From assembly GCF_947487805.1 (NCBI RefSeq), contig NZ_CANKXW010000010.1, positions 1 to 64,000 of the forward strand: a stretch of DNA of 64,000 nt, written 5' to 3'. The position numbers were made by a program, and so were the translations under genes. The notes under the pieces are model-generated. The model was not told where the DNA came from. It saw nothing but the letters and a program-made list of their open reading frames with translations, and made no database searches. Positions 16,987 through 26,254 of this stretch are shown here, one piece after another (position 1 is the first letter of the stretch; each line of letters starts with the position of its first letter). This DNA is from an uncultured Tateyamaria sp. (GTDB taxonomy: Bacteria; Pseudomonadota; Alphaproteobacteria; Rhodobacterales; Rhodobacteraceae).

Positions 16987-18270
16987 CTACCTTAATGCGT
17001 TTGGCAGCCAGAGCGCGATGTCGGGCAGCGCGATCAGGGCAAAGGCCATGGCCAGCATCACCAGAACATAAGGCAGTGCGCCCAGCATCACTTCGTTCAA
17101 CGAACCTGATTTGCGCGCCCCTTGCACGACATACAGGTTCAGACCGACTGGCGGCGTGATCAGCGCCATCTCGATCAGGACGATCATCAGGATCCCGAAC
17201 CAGATCACGTCATATCCCTGCGCCAGAACCATCGGCACGATGATCGGGATGGTGACCACCATCAGCGACAGGGTTTCAATGAAAAAGCCGAGGATGATGT
17301 ACAGCACCACCACAACCATGATGAACCCGACCGGTCCAAGGCCCAGGCCCTGCATGAACGCGGTCAACTCGCGGCCCAGACCAGCCGAGGAGAGGGTAAA
17401 GTTGAGAAATGACGCGCCGATGATGATCAGCATGATCATGGATGTGACCTTGATCGTGCCCAACAGGCTGTCGCGCATCATCGTCCAACTGACGCCTCCG
17501 AACACCAGCGCGATGACAAGGGCACCGGCGACACCGACGGCGGCGGCTTCGGTCGGGGTGGCCCACCCGCGATAGATCGATCCCACGATCAGACCAAAGA
17601 GGATCAGGATTGGCACCAGATCCACCAGCGCCCGCGCCATCTGGACAAAGGGAAACACTCGGCGGGTCCCCCCGAGGTCCGGGCGAATGGTGCAAATGAT
17701 CGCCGTCACGATCAGAAACGCGAGCGCCAGCCCCAGCCCCGGTACCAGCCCGGCCAGAAACAGCTGCGGGATAGAGGACTGCGTGAGAAAGCCGTAGACG
17801 ATCAGGTTAATGGATGGCGGGATCATGATGCCCAACGTGCCGCCCGCGGCGATGGCACCCGAAAACAGCTTGGGATCATAGCCCAGTTTTTCGGCCTGCG
17901 GCATGGCGACCGTCGCAACCGTGGCCGCCGTTGCCACTGACGATCCGGAGGTGGCCGAGAACATTGTGGCCGTTGCAACATTGGCGTGCACCAGTCCACC
18001 GGGCATCCAGCTGACCCACCGGTCAAGTGCTGCATAGGTGCGCGTCGCCACGCCAGAGCGCACGAGGATTTCGCCCAGCAACACGAAAAACGGGATCGCG
18101 ATCAGCGTAGCCGAAGAGGACGAGGACCAGACCATATTCCCCAGCGCCCGGCTGAGCGGGAAGTTGGAAAAGAACTGGTCGACCCCGAACCCCAGCAGGA
18201 ACAGGACAACCCCGACCGGGATGGAAAGGGCAAGGAGCGCCAGAAGGCCCGCGGAAACAAAAGTGATCAT
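16987..18270 (-). CDS. TRAP transporter large permease (DctM)
   Basis: 427 aa, about twelve membrane segments. Typical DctM motifs are FSATSGSSVATAATVATVAMP, of which the central SGSSVA is conserved, then GGTLGIMIPPSINLIVYG and ALITPPVGLNLYVVQG. It forms the ion-coupled channel with the DctQ encoded upstream and takes substrate from the DctP protein. The start at 18270 overlaps the dctQ stop (ATGA). The long upstream in-frame extension lies over dctQ and is rejected. Confidence 0.93.
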   Translation of the reverse strand: MITFVSAGLLALLALSIPVGVVLFLLGFGVDQFFSNFPLSRALGNMVWSSSSSATLIAIPFFVLLGEILVRSGVATRTYAALDRWVSWMPGGLVHANVATATMFSATSGSSVATAATVATVAMPQAEKLGYDPKLFSGAIAAGGTLGIMIPPSINLIVYGFLTQSSIPQLFLAGLVPGLGLALAFLIVTAIICTIRPDLGGTRRVFPFVQMARALVDLVPILILFGLIVGSIYRGWATPTEAAAVGVAGALVIALVFGGVSWTMMRDSLLGTIKVTSMIMLIIIGASFLNFTLSSAGLGRELTAFMQGLGLGPVGFIMVVVVLYIILGFFIETLSLMVVTIPIIVPMVLAQGYDVIWFGILMIVLIEMALITPPVGLNLYVVQGARKSGSLNEVMLGALPYVLVMLAMAFALIALPDIALWLPNALR

Positions 18271-18824
18271 GTCAGGCTGTCCTGCTCTGCAAATGCGCCG
18301 ACAAACGGCTCTGTTTCGGCCGCGCGGCCGCGCACCAGCAGGCCAAGCGCCGCAAGCGTGACAAGGCAGCTCACTACCGCGAACCACACCCACCCAGCAA
18401 ACCACGGCACCTGTACCCACGCCAGCGGGGTCGCCAGCGGCGTGTTGGCGCGGCTGCCGTTTTCGACCGCACGCGCGACCACCGGCCAACACTTGATGGC
18501 GATTGTCACGACAACCCCGGACATGACGATCATCGAGAACACGTCAAAAAGGGCCCGCGCCATGGACCCGGTGCGGGACCGGATCAGGTCGATCCGGATA
18601 TGGCCCAGCTCAAGCAGCGCATAGGACATGCCCCAGGAACTGGCGAGCGCCATCGCATAGCCCGCCAGCTCTTCGGAGCCGCCAAATGACGCATGGACCT
18701 GACGCAGTGCAATATCCGCGACCACAAAGGCCGCCATGCCCAGCAACCCCAGACCGACCGCCAGCGCGATGACCCGGTTCAGCCTGCGAAGCGTATTGAT
18801 CAACGCCAGTTCCATGATGTTCAT
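18267..18824 (-). CDS. TRAP transporter small permease (DctQ)
   Basis: 185 aa with four predicted membrane helices; GGSEELAGYAMALASSWGM and LGHIRIDLI are the usual DctQ landmarks. It pairs with the large permease and lies 17 bp after the binding-protein gene. ATGA overlap couples it to dctM. Confidence 0.9.
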   Translation of the reverse strand: MNIMELALINTLRRLNRVIALAVGLGLLGMAAFVVADIALRQVHASFGGSEELAGYAMALASSWGMSYALLELGHIRIDLIRSRTGSMARALFDVFSMIVMSGVVVTIAIKCWPVVARAVENGSRANTPLATPLAWVQVPWFAGWVWFAVVSCLVTLAALGLLVRGRAAETEPFVGAFAEQDSLT

Positions 18825-18841
18825 GTCCCCTGTTTGTCTCG

Positions 18842-19867
18842 TTACTCGATAGTCACGCCGACGACCTGGCCGACCGACGCGTTCCAGCGCTGGGCCCAGT
18901 CTCCGCCGGCGCGCGCCGCCCAGTCGGGCAACACTTCACCGATGAGGATATCGCGCGCCTTGTCGAAATCAGCGTCCGCAATCTCGACCAGCGTCATATC
19001 GCGCGCCTCCCCGGCGGGGCAGGCGCCATTGCCGGTCAGGCAGGCGATGTCGTTGACCAACGCATCCTGCGCACTGGCCCATGCAGGTTCCTCGAACCCC
19101 TGCGAAATCTGGGTCCTGATCACAGCCTGCGTGTCGGCGCTCAACCCGTCCCACTTGTCTGCATTCATGGCCGTGACCACGTGGTCCCAACCGCCCAGAG
19201 GGATCGGCAGCAGATGTGTGGACACTTCCCACCATCCGGCGGAATACCCCGACCCGGCACCGGTCACGGCACAGTCGACAACTCCGTTCTGCAACGCGCC
19301 GGGCACTTCGGAGAACGACACGTTCACACCTTCGGCCCCGAGCGCCTCGAGAAACAGTGCCGTCATCCGGCCAGAGGCGCGCACCTTGAGGCCCGCAAGA
19401 TCGGAAAAGCTGCCGATCTCGGCGTTACAGAACACGACCTGCGGGGGATAGGGCGCAATGGCCAGCACCTCGGCATTGAACCGCGCGCGGTAGATGTCAG
19501 ACACCATCGGGCGTGCGGCATCGACCATGGCGCGTGCCTCGTCCGCGGTCAGTGCCAGCAGCGGCACGTCCAGCCCTTCCAGTTCGGGCGCGTCGCCCAC
19601 GGCATAGTCGGCAACGGTCATTGCCACGTCATAGACGCCCTGACCCAGCAGCGGGTAGATCTCGGACAGGCCCAGACCCATCTGGTTGTGCGTCGTCAAT
19701 TCGACATTGAAATCCCCGGCAGCGGGCAGTGTTTCGGTCCAGAACGGCGCTTCATAGCTCTTGTGCAGCGGCAGGCTGGACCAGCTGCCGACAACCGACA
19801 GGTCCTCGGCCAATGCAGGTGCAGCAAGCGCCGTGGTTGCGGCCAGCAGGGTAAATGTGCGTTTCAT
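18842..19867 (-). CDS. TRAP transporter substrate-binding protein (DctP family)
   Basis: 341 aa with signal peptide MKRTFTLLAATTALAAPALA. Residues around VVFCNAEIGSFSDLAGLKVR contain the arginine that contacts the ligand carboxylate in DctP proteins, and SEVPGALQNGVVDCAVTGAG is the usual helix that follows. An organic-acid ligand is expected. The gene overlaps the end of the DUF1445 gene, which suggests the substrate is what that enzyme uses (D-glutamate-like or a hydroxy/amino acid). Confidence 0.9.
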   Translation of the reverse strand: MKRTFTLLAATTALAAPALAEDLSVVGSWSSLPLHKSYEAPFWTETLPAAGDFNVELTTHNQMGLGLSEIYPLLGQGVYDVAMTVADYAVGDAPELEGLDVPLLALTADEARAMVDAARPMVSDIYRARFNAEVLAIAPYPPQVVFCNAEIGSFSDLAGLKVRASGRMTALFLEALGAEGVNVSFSEVPGALQNGVVDCAVTGAGSGYSAGWWEVSTHLLPIPLGGWDHVVTAMNADKWDGLSADTQAVIRTQISQGFEEPAWASAQDALVNDIACLTGNGACPAGEARDMTLVEIADADFDKARDILIGEVLPDWAARAGGDWAQRWNASVGQVVGVTIE

Positions 19868-20685
19868 GTTTTCACTCCTAGTTGGTTTGCGTTCTTGTAA
19901 ATCGTGGTCTCCGCGTCCTCGGGGATGTCCGTGATCAGCATGTGACCGGGCGCATGGGTGATGCAGAGCGGCAGCCGTGCCGCGCGCAAGACGTTCTGGG
20001 GTGTCACCCCGCAGGCCCAGAACACTGGTACCTCACCGGGCCGTATATCGACCGGATCACCGTAATCCGGCTGGCCCAGGTCCGCGATCCCGATGGCGGC
20101 CGGATCCCCCACCGCGATCGGCGCGCCATGGGCCTGCGGATACCGCGCACTGATGGTGCGGGCCGCGTCGATCTGATCTGCATGCAACGGGCGCATGGTC
20201 ACGACCATCTGGCCCGAAAACGGCCCTGCCGGCGTCAGATCAATATTGGTGCGGAACATGGGCACGTTGCGCTGCATCTCGATATGGCGCACCGATATAC
20301 CCGCCCGCATCAGCGCGTTTTCAAAGGTGAACGAACAACCCAGCGCCACGGTCACCAGATCCTGTGTCCACAACGCGGAGATATCCGTGACCTCCTCGGC
20401 AAAGGCACCATCCCGAAACACCCGGTAGCGGGGCACATCGGTGCGGATATCGATATCCTGTCCCAAAGTGGGCAACATCGGGTCGCCTGTATCTCCCACA
20501 CCCACGAGCGGGCAGGGCTTGGGATTTCGCTGGCAGAACCGCAGGAAATCCAGCGCATCAGCTTGGGGCAGAATGGCGAGATTGCACTGCAACATGCCGG
20601 GTGCCTGCCCGGCCGTGTGCCCCTGATGCGCCCCCGACCTGATGCGCGCGCGGATCTGGCCTGCGGTGCTGTGATGCGATGACAT
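19864..20685 (-). CDS. DUF1445 / D-glutamate cyclase-like hydro-lyase family protein
   Basis: 273 aa. Conserved family blocks are seen: CSFTFENALMRAGI, VFWACGVTPQNV and ITHAPGHMLITD. Members have been annotated as putative hydro-lyases, and one mammalian homolog is a D-glutamate cyclase giving 5-oxoproline; the bacterial reaction here is unknown. It overlaps the dctP start by four bases and heads the dctPQM operon. An inverted repeat sits just upstream of its start. Confidence 0.82.
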   Translation of the reverse strand: MSSHHSTAGQIRARIRSGAHQGHTAGQAPGMLQCNLAILPQADALDFLRFCQRNPKPCPLVGVGDTGDPMLPTLGQDIDIRTDVPRYRVFRDGAFAEEVTDISALWTQDLVTVALGCSFTFENALMRAGISVRHIEMQRNVPMFRTNIDLTPAGPFSGQMVVTMRPLHADQIDAARTISARYPQAHGAPIAVGDPAAIGIADLGQPDYGDPVDIRPGEVPVFWACGVTPQNVLRAARLPLCITHAPGHMLITDIPEDAETTIYKNANQLGVKT

Positions 20686-20698
20686 GGCTGCCTCTTGT

Positions 20699-20722
20699 TC
20701 GTGTCACGTTACTGTCACACGA
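20699..20722. promoter_or_regulatory. inverted repeat upstream of the DUF1445-TRAP operon
   Basis: TCGTGT and ACACGA form a perfect 6-bp inverted repeat separated by 12 bp, with TCAC repeats inside. It lies 14 bp upstream of the DUF1445 ATG and close after the LysR gene. It is a plausible regulator site, possibly for the adjacent LysR protein; binding is inferred. Confidence 0.35.
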
Positions 20723-20778
20723 GACGCAGCATTCACTCAAATTATCATTTTTTATCTTAACTGAGAGATTTCTTGAAA

Positions 20779-21657
20779 CTAGTTCGGATGGGCGTCATGC
20801 CATTGGTGCGCCACGTCCCGAGCAATTTCCGCACTGTTTTCAACAAGAAGGCTGCGCGGCTCTGCCAGGTAAGAGGCCGTGAATTCCAGCGGTGGTGGGA
20901 CAAAGCCGGGATCGAACTCTTCCACCTCGCCCGCCTCGAGGTGCGGCACGGCCAGAACGCGCGGGTAGGGACCAACCGCGATTCCCGATGCGATCATCTT
21001 CAGGCTGGCAGACAGGGACGCGGACGAAAACACGCGCGATTTGGGCCCCACCCGCTGGGCCAGTTCCGATGTCAGTTCGCGATAGGGGCGGGTCTGGCTG
21101 GAATAGGAAATGATCGGGATATCCGACAGATCCACCGCGCCCAGCTGTCTCGATTTGTACCAGTGCAGGTCGAACCGCGGCAGATCCACATTACTGACGG
21201 AATAGTCCGACACCGGCCCCATCAGAAAGGCAAGGTCGAGCCGCCGTTCCAGAATGGCCGTCCGCAAATTCAGCGATATGTCCACGGTCAGGTCCACATT
21301 GACCTGCGGAAACCGCGCGCTGAAGGCCTGAATGAAGGACGGCAGCCACGCCTGCGCAATCGTCTCCGACGCACCGACACGGAACAGCCCCTCAGTCTCC
21401 GCCGGGTTGGCCACACGGTATTTGATCTCTTCTTCAACGAACAGCATCTGCTCTGCATAGCCCAGCAGCTGCTGTCCCTTCTTGGTCAGGACCAGCGCGC
21501 CGGGGCCACGTTCAAAAAGCCGCGCCTGCAAGGTGTCCTCAAGGTTGGAAATCCGCGTCGACACCGCCGGTTGCGACAGGTGCAGCCGATCCGACGCCTT
21601 GCGAAATCCGCCCAGCCGGGCGACCCAAAGGAATGTGCGAAGTTGTTCAAAGGTCAT
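20779..21657 (-). CDS. LysR-family transcriptional regulator
   Basis: 292 aa. N-terminal helix-turn-helix MTFEQLRTFLWVARLGGF, then ASDRLHLSQPAVSTRISNLE; residues about 90-290 form the periplasmic-binding-like effector domain. The start at 21657 fits the family's usual N-terminus; ATGs at 21663 and 21672 are in frame and possible. It lies upstream of and in the same direction as the DUF1445-dctPQM operon, its likely target. It is also the last gene before the dusA remnant that marks the island boundary. Confidence 0.88.
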   Translation of the reverse strand: MTFEQLRTFLWVARLGGFRKASDRLHLSQPAVSTRISNLEDTLQARLFERGPGALVLTKKGQQLLGYAEQMLFVEEEIKYRVANPAETEGLFRVGASETIAQAWLPSFIQAFSARFPQVNVDLTVDISLNLRTAILERRLDLAFLMGPVSDYSVSNVDLPRFDLHWYKSRQLGAVDLSDIPIISYSSQTRPYRELTSELAQRVGPKSRVFSSASLSASLKMIASGIAVGPYPRVLAVPHLEAGEVEEFDPGFVPPPLEFTASYLAEPRSLLVENSAEIARDVAHQWHDAHPN

Positions 21658-21770
21658 GGACATCCAAAACATCTATCGGACTAGGCTGCATATGATCAAT
21701 GGGGCCACGGCCAGAGGGGCTGGACCCTGACCGGCCGGGTGCAGTATGTGTCCCCACATCCGCAAATCCC

Positions 21771-21872
21771 ATGGATCTCGCAATGCACCACGCCCTCTCC
21801 ACCAAGGCCGCGACCCTGTCCGTCGCACCTATGATGGATTGGACGAGTTTTATCTTTAATTCAATCAGTTGA
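21771..21872 (+). pseudogene. dusA: truncated 5' end of a dusA gene
   Basis: An open frame begins at ATG 21771 (or 21783) and reads through LSVAPMMDWT, the conserved start of DusA. It then departs into SFIFNSIS and a stop. From the ATG at 21783 there are eleven residues before LSVAPMMDWT, exactly as in the intact dusA at 48935. The upstream sequence also resembles the intact gene's upstream region (GGGGCT-GAC and ACCGG, then GTGCAG-ATG). It is best read as the original 5' end of dusA, cut off by insertion of the island on its right. Confidence 0.75.
21816..21844 (+). repeat. left attachment-site-like direct repeat (attL) in dusA
   Basis: This 29-bp stretch encodes LSVAPMMDW plus two bases and matches 48968-48996 at 25 of 29 positions. 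All four differences are at third codon positions (CTG/CTA, GCA/GCG, CCT/CCG, GAT/GAC). Similarity stops just after TGGAC. It marks the left junction of the putative island. Confidence 0.65.
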
Positions 21873-22099
21873 TGTGCGTCGTGTGCGCTGTATGTGCAAC
21901 ATGATTTCACCTTATGGCGTGCTCTGTCCGACGTTTGCCGATTATGTGGTTTTGTTCATATCAAGCGACGGGTGGCCTGAAACGATCTGGGAACTTTCAG
22001 GGCTTTGAGATGTGAGGTGATCACTCATCTTGCGATGTGATTTTTAGCCATTCGGGAAGTGACGGTTGACATACCGCACTTCGGGCATTTCGCGAAATA
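21873..22099. other. gene-free left edge of the island
   Basis: These 227 bp follow the dusA remnant and are noticeably richer in T and A than the flanking chromosome. I find no convincing gene, no integrase remnant and no clear terminator. The convergent carbamoylase gene ends at 22100. Confidence 0.5.
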
Positions 22100-23350
22100 T
22101 CAATTGCTGACCATCAAAACCCATTTCGTCAGCACATCTGTGGCCCGCGAAAAGTCATCAAACTCCATGGCCTCGTCGGGGTTGTGGCTGCCATTTCGGT
22201 TACGGATGAAAATCATTCCGGAGGGAACCCCAAGGCTTGCGAAGGTTGCGCAGTCGTGGCCTCCGCCTGAAGGTATTTCCATATGCGCAATGCCACACGC
22301 GTGCGCCGCAGCGATCAGCCCCTGTTGTATGTCGCGCGACATCGGGGACGCCGCAGCTTGCGTGCTGGTGCCCAGATCGATATCGACCCGGCGCCGCGCG
22401 GCGATATCCGACGCCTGGCTGTGCAGGAACGCTGCAAAACGGCTAAGGAGGGCCTCGTCCTGGCTGCGCACATCAAGTGTGAACGTCACAAGGCCGGGAA
22501 CCTTTGTGATGCCGTGCTGAAGAGGGTCAGTGGAGAATTCGCCGATGGTCAGAACCATGTCCTCTCCGGCAACTTCGGCGGCCTGCCACCATTCCTCAAG
22601 CGACGCCACCAGTTCAACACCGGCAAGCACGGCATCGCGGCGTCTGCAACGGGGCACACCGCCTGCATGGGTGGTTTCGCCTGTGATCCGGGCAAAGCGA
22701 TGGCGGATGTTGCCACGGATACCTGTAACGATACCGATCGGAATATCTGCGTCGACCAGGACCGGTCCCTGCTCTATGTGCACCTCAACAAAAGCCTTGA
22801 TCTTTTGTGGACCAAGCTGTGGTTTGCCGTCTCGGATGGCCTGAGGCTCAAATCCCGCCTCTTCCATATGATCTGCAAGAGTGCGCCCCGTATCTGATCG
22901 ACGTAGTTGATCAGGCGCTTCCGGTGGTAGCAGACCAAAGGCCGCACGGCTGCCGAGATAGTGGGTGGGGAACCAGATCATCTCTTCCGCGCGGATCACC
23001 ATCAGTATGACATCGCAGCGCAACGGTGGCCCCTCAGCAAGTCGTTCCAGCATAACAAGTCCTGCCAACACGCCTGCTGCGCCGTCGAAATTACCCCCAT
23101 GCGGCACACTATCCAGATGCGAGCCGGTCATCAAAACCGGTGCATTTTGGTCTTTGCCCGGCAGCGTGACGTAGAGATTGCCGACCGCATCGGTGTGATG
23201 GATCAGGCCGATCGCCTCTGCCTCTCGCCGGATCATCGCGTGTGCTGCGGTTTCGATAGTGCCAAAACTGGCGCGGGTCACGCCGGGCGCATCCGCGCTG
23301 ATTTCGGCCAGTTCTGCGAACAGGCGTTCGGCACGGGCGAGGGCGCTCAA
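22100..23350 (-). CDS. M20-family Zn amidohydrolase, N-carbamoyl-amino-acid hydrolase / allantoate amidohydrolase type
   Basis: 416 aa. Metal-site regions are TGSHLDSVPHGGNFDGAAG, RAEEMIWFPTHYLGSRA, VEVHIEQGP and NGSHNPDEAM. The usual EEExxRF block is altered to AEEMIWF. The family hydrolyses N-carbamoyl amino acids or allantoate, releasing CO2 and ammonia. The start is taken as TTG at 23350, which overlaps the dctM TGA (TTGA) and has GGAGG 6 bp upstream; no in-frame ATG fits the family start. With the hydantoinase at 28550 it would complete a hydantoin-to-amino-acid pathway. Confidence 0.85.
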   Translation of the reverse strand: MSALARAERLFAELAEISADAPGVTRASFGTIETAAHAMIRREAEAIGLIHHTDAVGNLYVTLPGKDQNAPVLMTGSHLDSVPHGGNFDGAAGVLAGLVMLERLAEGPPLRCDVILMVIRAEEMIWFPTHYLGSRAAFGLLPPEAPDQLRRSDTGRTLADHMEEAGFEPQAIRDGKPQLGPQKIKAFVEVHIEQGPVLVDADIPIGIVTGIRGNIRHRFARITGETTHAGGVPRCRRRDAVLAGVELVASLEEWWQAAEVAGEDMVLTIGEFSTDPLQHGITKVPGLVTFTLDVRSQDEALLSRFAAFLHSQASDIAARRRVDIDLGTSTQAAASPMSRDIQQGLIAAAHACGIAHMEIPSGGGHDCATFASLGVPSGMIFIRNRNGSHNPDEAMEFDDFSRATDVLTKWVLMVSN

Positions 23351-24648
23351 AACAGCGCCTCCGGGATCACCAGGACGATCTGAGGCCAGAGGATAATCAA
23401 TCCGACCATCATCAGCATAGCGGCGACAAAGGGCAGGATGCCCCGGTAAACATCGGCGAGTTCTCCACGTCCACGGACCCCCTGTACCACATAAAGGTTC
23501 ATGCCTACAGGCGGTGTGATCAGGGCCAGTTCCATCATGATGACCAGAAAAATGCCGAACCACACCGGATCGATGCCCAGATGCAGGATCACCGGCATGA
23601 CGATTGGAATAGTCCCCACCATCATCGACAGGGTTTCCAGAAAGCAGCCCATGACCAGATAGAACAGAACCAGGATCAGGATCATCTCGGTCGCATTCAG
23701 GCCAAGGGCCGTGACAGCGCGGCTCATCGCCTGGGGGACGCCCAAAAGACCCACGATGAAGTTCAGGAAAAAGGCGGCCGTGATGATGAAAAGCAATATG
23801 GCCGAGGTTTTGATCGTGGCAATAAAGGCCGCATGCAGCATGGAAAAGCTAAGCGCGCGATTGGCGGCGGCGAGGAAGAACGCCAGCACCACACCCAGTG
23901 CTGCAGCCTCGGTGGGGGTCGCCCAGCCGCCATAGATTGCCCCCATGACGACGACGAATATGCCAAGAGGTGGCAGCAGAAAACGCAAACGGCTCAGGCG
24001 TTCGCTCAGGGGCGGTGTTTCGCTCACACGTTCTGCAAGCGACGGGTTCCACAGGGCCGCGGCGGCAATGATGACCATGAACAGCACCGTCAGCAGAACG
24101 CCAGGCAGGATGCCGGCTGCAAACAATTGTCCGATCGACGTATTGGTCAGCGCGCCATAGATGATCAGGTTCACTGAGGGCGGGATCAGAATGCCAAGGG
24201 TCGCTCCGGCTGCGATGGTCCCCAGCACCAGCGGTTCATGGTAGTCTCGGCGTTTGAACTCATCCAGCGCGACGGTGCCGATGGTGGCGGCTGTCGCGAC
24301 CGAAGACCCTGAAACAGCCGAAAACATTGCGCAGGCACCGATATTTGTGTGCAGCAGTCCGCCGGGCAGGCGGCTCAGCCAATCGTTGAGGCTGGCATAC
24401 ATGTTTCGCGTGATACCAGCGCGCAGCAGTAGTTCTCCAAGCAGTATAAAAAGCGGAATGGTGGTCAGCAGAAAATCATTCATAACCGCCCAAAGGTTGG
24501 TGCCGAAGGATAGCAAGACGGGTGGGCCGAAATAGACCAATGCGCCCAGGACGCCGGTCGCCAACATAGCGATTCCTACATGCAGGCCGATGAACATCAG
24601 ACCTAACATGATTACAAATCCGATGGTGGCCCCTGTCAGGTCAATCAT
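23347..24648 (-). CDS. TRAP transporter large permease (DctM), island copy
   Basis: 433 aa, about twelve membrane segments, with FSAVSGSSVATAATIGTVAL, GATLGILIPPSVNLIIYG and ALITPPVGMNLYVVQG. It is a divergent paralog of the DctM at 16987. It overlaps the DctQ stop upstream by four bases and the carbamoylase TTG downstream, so uptake and hydrolysis are genetically coupled. Confidence 0.92.
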   Translation of the reverse strand: MIDLTGATIGFVIMLGLMFIGLHVGIAMLATGVLGALVYFGPPVLLSFGTNLWAVMNDFLLTTIPLFILLGELLLRAGITRNMYASLNDWLSRLPGGLLHTNIGACAMFSAVSGSSVATAATIGTVALDEFKRRDYHEPLVLGTIAAGATLGILIPPSVNLIIYGALTNTSIGQLFAAGILPGVLLTVLFMVIIAAAALWNPSLAERVSETPPLSERLSRLRFLLPPLGIFVVVMGAIYGGWATPTEAAALGVVLAFFLAAANRALSFSMLHAAFIATIKTSAILLFIITAAFFLNFIVGLLGVPQAMSRAVTALGLNATEMILILVLFYLVMGCFLETLSMMVGTIPIVMPVILHLGIDPVWFGIFLVIMMELALITPPVGMNLYVVQGVRGRGELADVYRGILPFVAAMLMMVGLIILWPQIVLVIPEALF

Positions 24649-25169
24649 CGCCGTGCCTCTTCGATTTCTTCTGCCACCGATGGCGGCGCCAGAAGCCGAT
24701 CAGCTGCCTCCAGCCCGTGGCGCAGGGCCAAGACGCCGCGTACAGCCGTCCAGAGTGCAGACAGTCCAAAAAGACAAAGGCCCGCCATCCAGAGCGATTG
24801 CGGGATCCATAAAGGAACCTGAAGCGGGCTGGACGAGACGGACCCGAAGGTCAGACTGTCATTCAGTGTTCGCCACCCCATATAGCCCATAAAGGCCGCC
24901 CCCAGCCCCAGGGCCACGTAAGACAGCAGGTTGAGCCCCGCCTGGACAGGCCGGGGCAAGCGCAACAAAAGCACATCGATCCGTGTATGGGCGCGTTCGA
25001 CCGCAGCGAGGGCCATGCCGAAGGTCCCCGTGACCGCAACGACATAGCCGCCGATTTCATCCACGCCCTGTAGCGAGTGATTGAACAGCTTGCGCGCAAA
25101 AATCTCGAACACAATGAGAAAGGACAACCCGAGACAGGCATATCCCCCCAATATTCCAATGAGCCGCAT
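24645..25169 (-). CDS. TRAP transporter small permease (DctQ), island copy
   Basis: 174 aa, four membrane helices. SLQGVDEIGGYVVAVTGTFG and ERAHTRIDVLLLRLP are DctQ-type landmarks. It lies 47 bp after dctP, from which it is separated by a strong stem-loop, and overlaps dctM by four bases. Confidence 0.88.
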   Translation of the reverse strand: MRLIGILGGYACLGLSFLIVFEIFARKLFNHSLQGVDEIGGYVVAVTGTFGMALAAVERAHTRIDVLLLRLPRPVQAGLNLLSYVALGLGAAFMGYMGWRTLNDSLTFGSVSSSPLQVPLWIPQSLWMAGLCLFGLSALWTAVRGVLALRHGLEAADRLLAPPSVAEEIEEARR

Positions 25170-25185
25170 GTCAGGTCCTTTATGT

Positions 25186-25209
25186 GGGTGCGCCCGGGAA
25201 GGCGCACCC
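25186..25209 (-). other. stem-loop between dctP and dctQ
   Basis: A perfect 9-bp stem GGGTGCGCC/GGCGCACCC with a 6-base loop fills the gap between the binding-protein stop and dctQ, without a T-run. Such intercistronic hairpins commonly stabilise the binding-protein mRNA or dampen read-through, raising DctP relative to the permease. Confidence 0.6.
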
Positions 25210-25216
25210 TGTTTCG

Positions 25217-26254
25217 TTATTCCAGTTCAATACCGCGCGCGGCACCCACGGTCGCGTTCCAGATTTTCGAGCAATCCGCAAAGCCCGAATTGCAGCTCTC
25301 GGCCCAGCCCGGCAGGACCTTTTCCATCGTGGCAGCCGTCACCCTGGCCTGATCGTCGGGCGAGGGTGTGACCAGTTTCATGTCGAAGGCGGTATAGTTC
25401 TCACAGCCCTCTCCGCCGGTGTTGCAGGCGATGGCCCAGCCGTTGTTTTCCTTGGCCAGTGCCCAGAATGCGTCTTCAAACGCAGCGAATTCGGCTTCCA
25501 GCTTGGCTTTTTCCTCTTCGGAAAAGCTGTTCCACTTGTCCAGATTGATGAAATGCGCGTTTACTGACCACGAGATGCCCAAGGGCAGAAAGTGGGTTGT
25601 GACCTCGGGCCAGTTTCCGGTGTTGCCGGACGTTGGTGACGTGATTGCGCAATCGACGACGCCGCGTTGCAGGGCCGGATAGACCTCTTTGAAACTCATG
25701 GTGACGGGTGTCGCGCCCAGGGCCTCTATCAATGTAGACATGGAGGAGGTGTAAGAGCGCACCTTGAGCCCTTCGAAGTCGTCAAGGCTGGCGATTTCGG
25801 CGTTGCAATAGAACACCTGTGGACCGTAAGGCCAGACGGCCAGCGGCTTGGCATTGAACTTCTCGGCGACGCGCTTTTCGAGTTCGGGCATGAAAGCCTC
25901 GATAGCGTCTTCGAGCTGTTCCATTGAGGTGGAGACGCCAATCAGGTCAATACCTTCCAGAAACGCGTCATCGCGCGCGGCGGCACCCACTGTGCTTTGC
26001 ACGATGTCAAAGGCACCTGTGCGGACCATGCGCAGCGTATCCTGCATATCCACGCCCACGACGTCGAGCGGGTTGAAGTTGATGGCAAGATCGATGCCAG
26101 TCTTTTCTGCGAGGCCCGCATAGAATTCCTGTTCCAGCGCCGTGTGGAATTTGTGGGTTGAGACCAGTCCGGTCGCCCGGATCGAGGTTTCTGCAAACGT
26201 TGGGGCTGCCGCCAACGTGAGTGCGGCGGCCATCATAGTGGTCTTCAAATTCAT
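25217..26254 (-). CDS. TRAP transporter substrate-binding protein (DctP family), island copy
   Basis: 345 aa. Signal peptide MNLKTTMMAAALTLAAAP ends at TFAE. VFYCNAEIASLDDFEGLKVR holds the ligand-carboxylate arginine, and VYPALQRGVVDCAITSPTSG follows. Extra cysteines near the C-terminus (IACNTGGEGC, ESCNSGFADC) are probably disulfides. The start at 26254 overlaps the stop of the upstream deacetylase gene (ATGA). Ligand unknown; a carboxylated ureide or N-carbamoyl amino acid would fit the operon. Confidence 0.88.
   Translation of the reverse strand: MNLKTTMMAAALTLAAAPTFAETSIRATGLVSTHKFHTALEQEFYAGLAEKTGIDLAINFNPLDVVGVDMQDTLRMVRTGAFDIVQSTVGAAARDDAFLEGIDLIGVSTSMEQLEDAIEAFMPELEKRVAEKFNAKPLAVWPYGPQVFYCNAEIASLDDFEGLKVRSYTSSMSTLIEALGATPVTMSFKEVYPALQRGVVDCAITSPTSGNTGNWPEVTTHFLPLGISWSVNAHFINLDKWNSFSEEEKAKLEAEFAAFEDAFWALAKENNGWAIACNTGGEGCENYTAFDMKLVTPSPDDQARVTAATMEKVLPGWAESCNSGFADCSKIWNATVGAARGIELE

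Noticed and set aside
21771-21872. The dusA-like 5' frame as a real small gene
   Set aside because: Only the first part matches a protein family, and the match ends exactly where the attachment-like repeat ends; a 33-codon functional peptide is less likely than a remnant.
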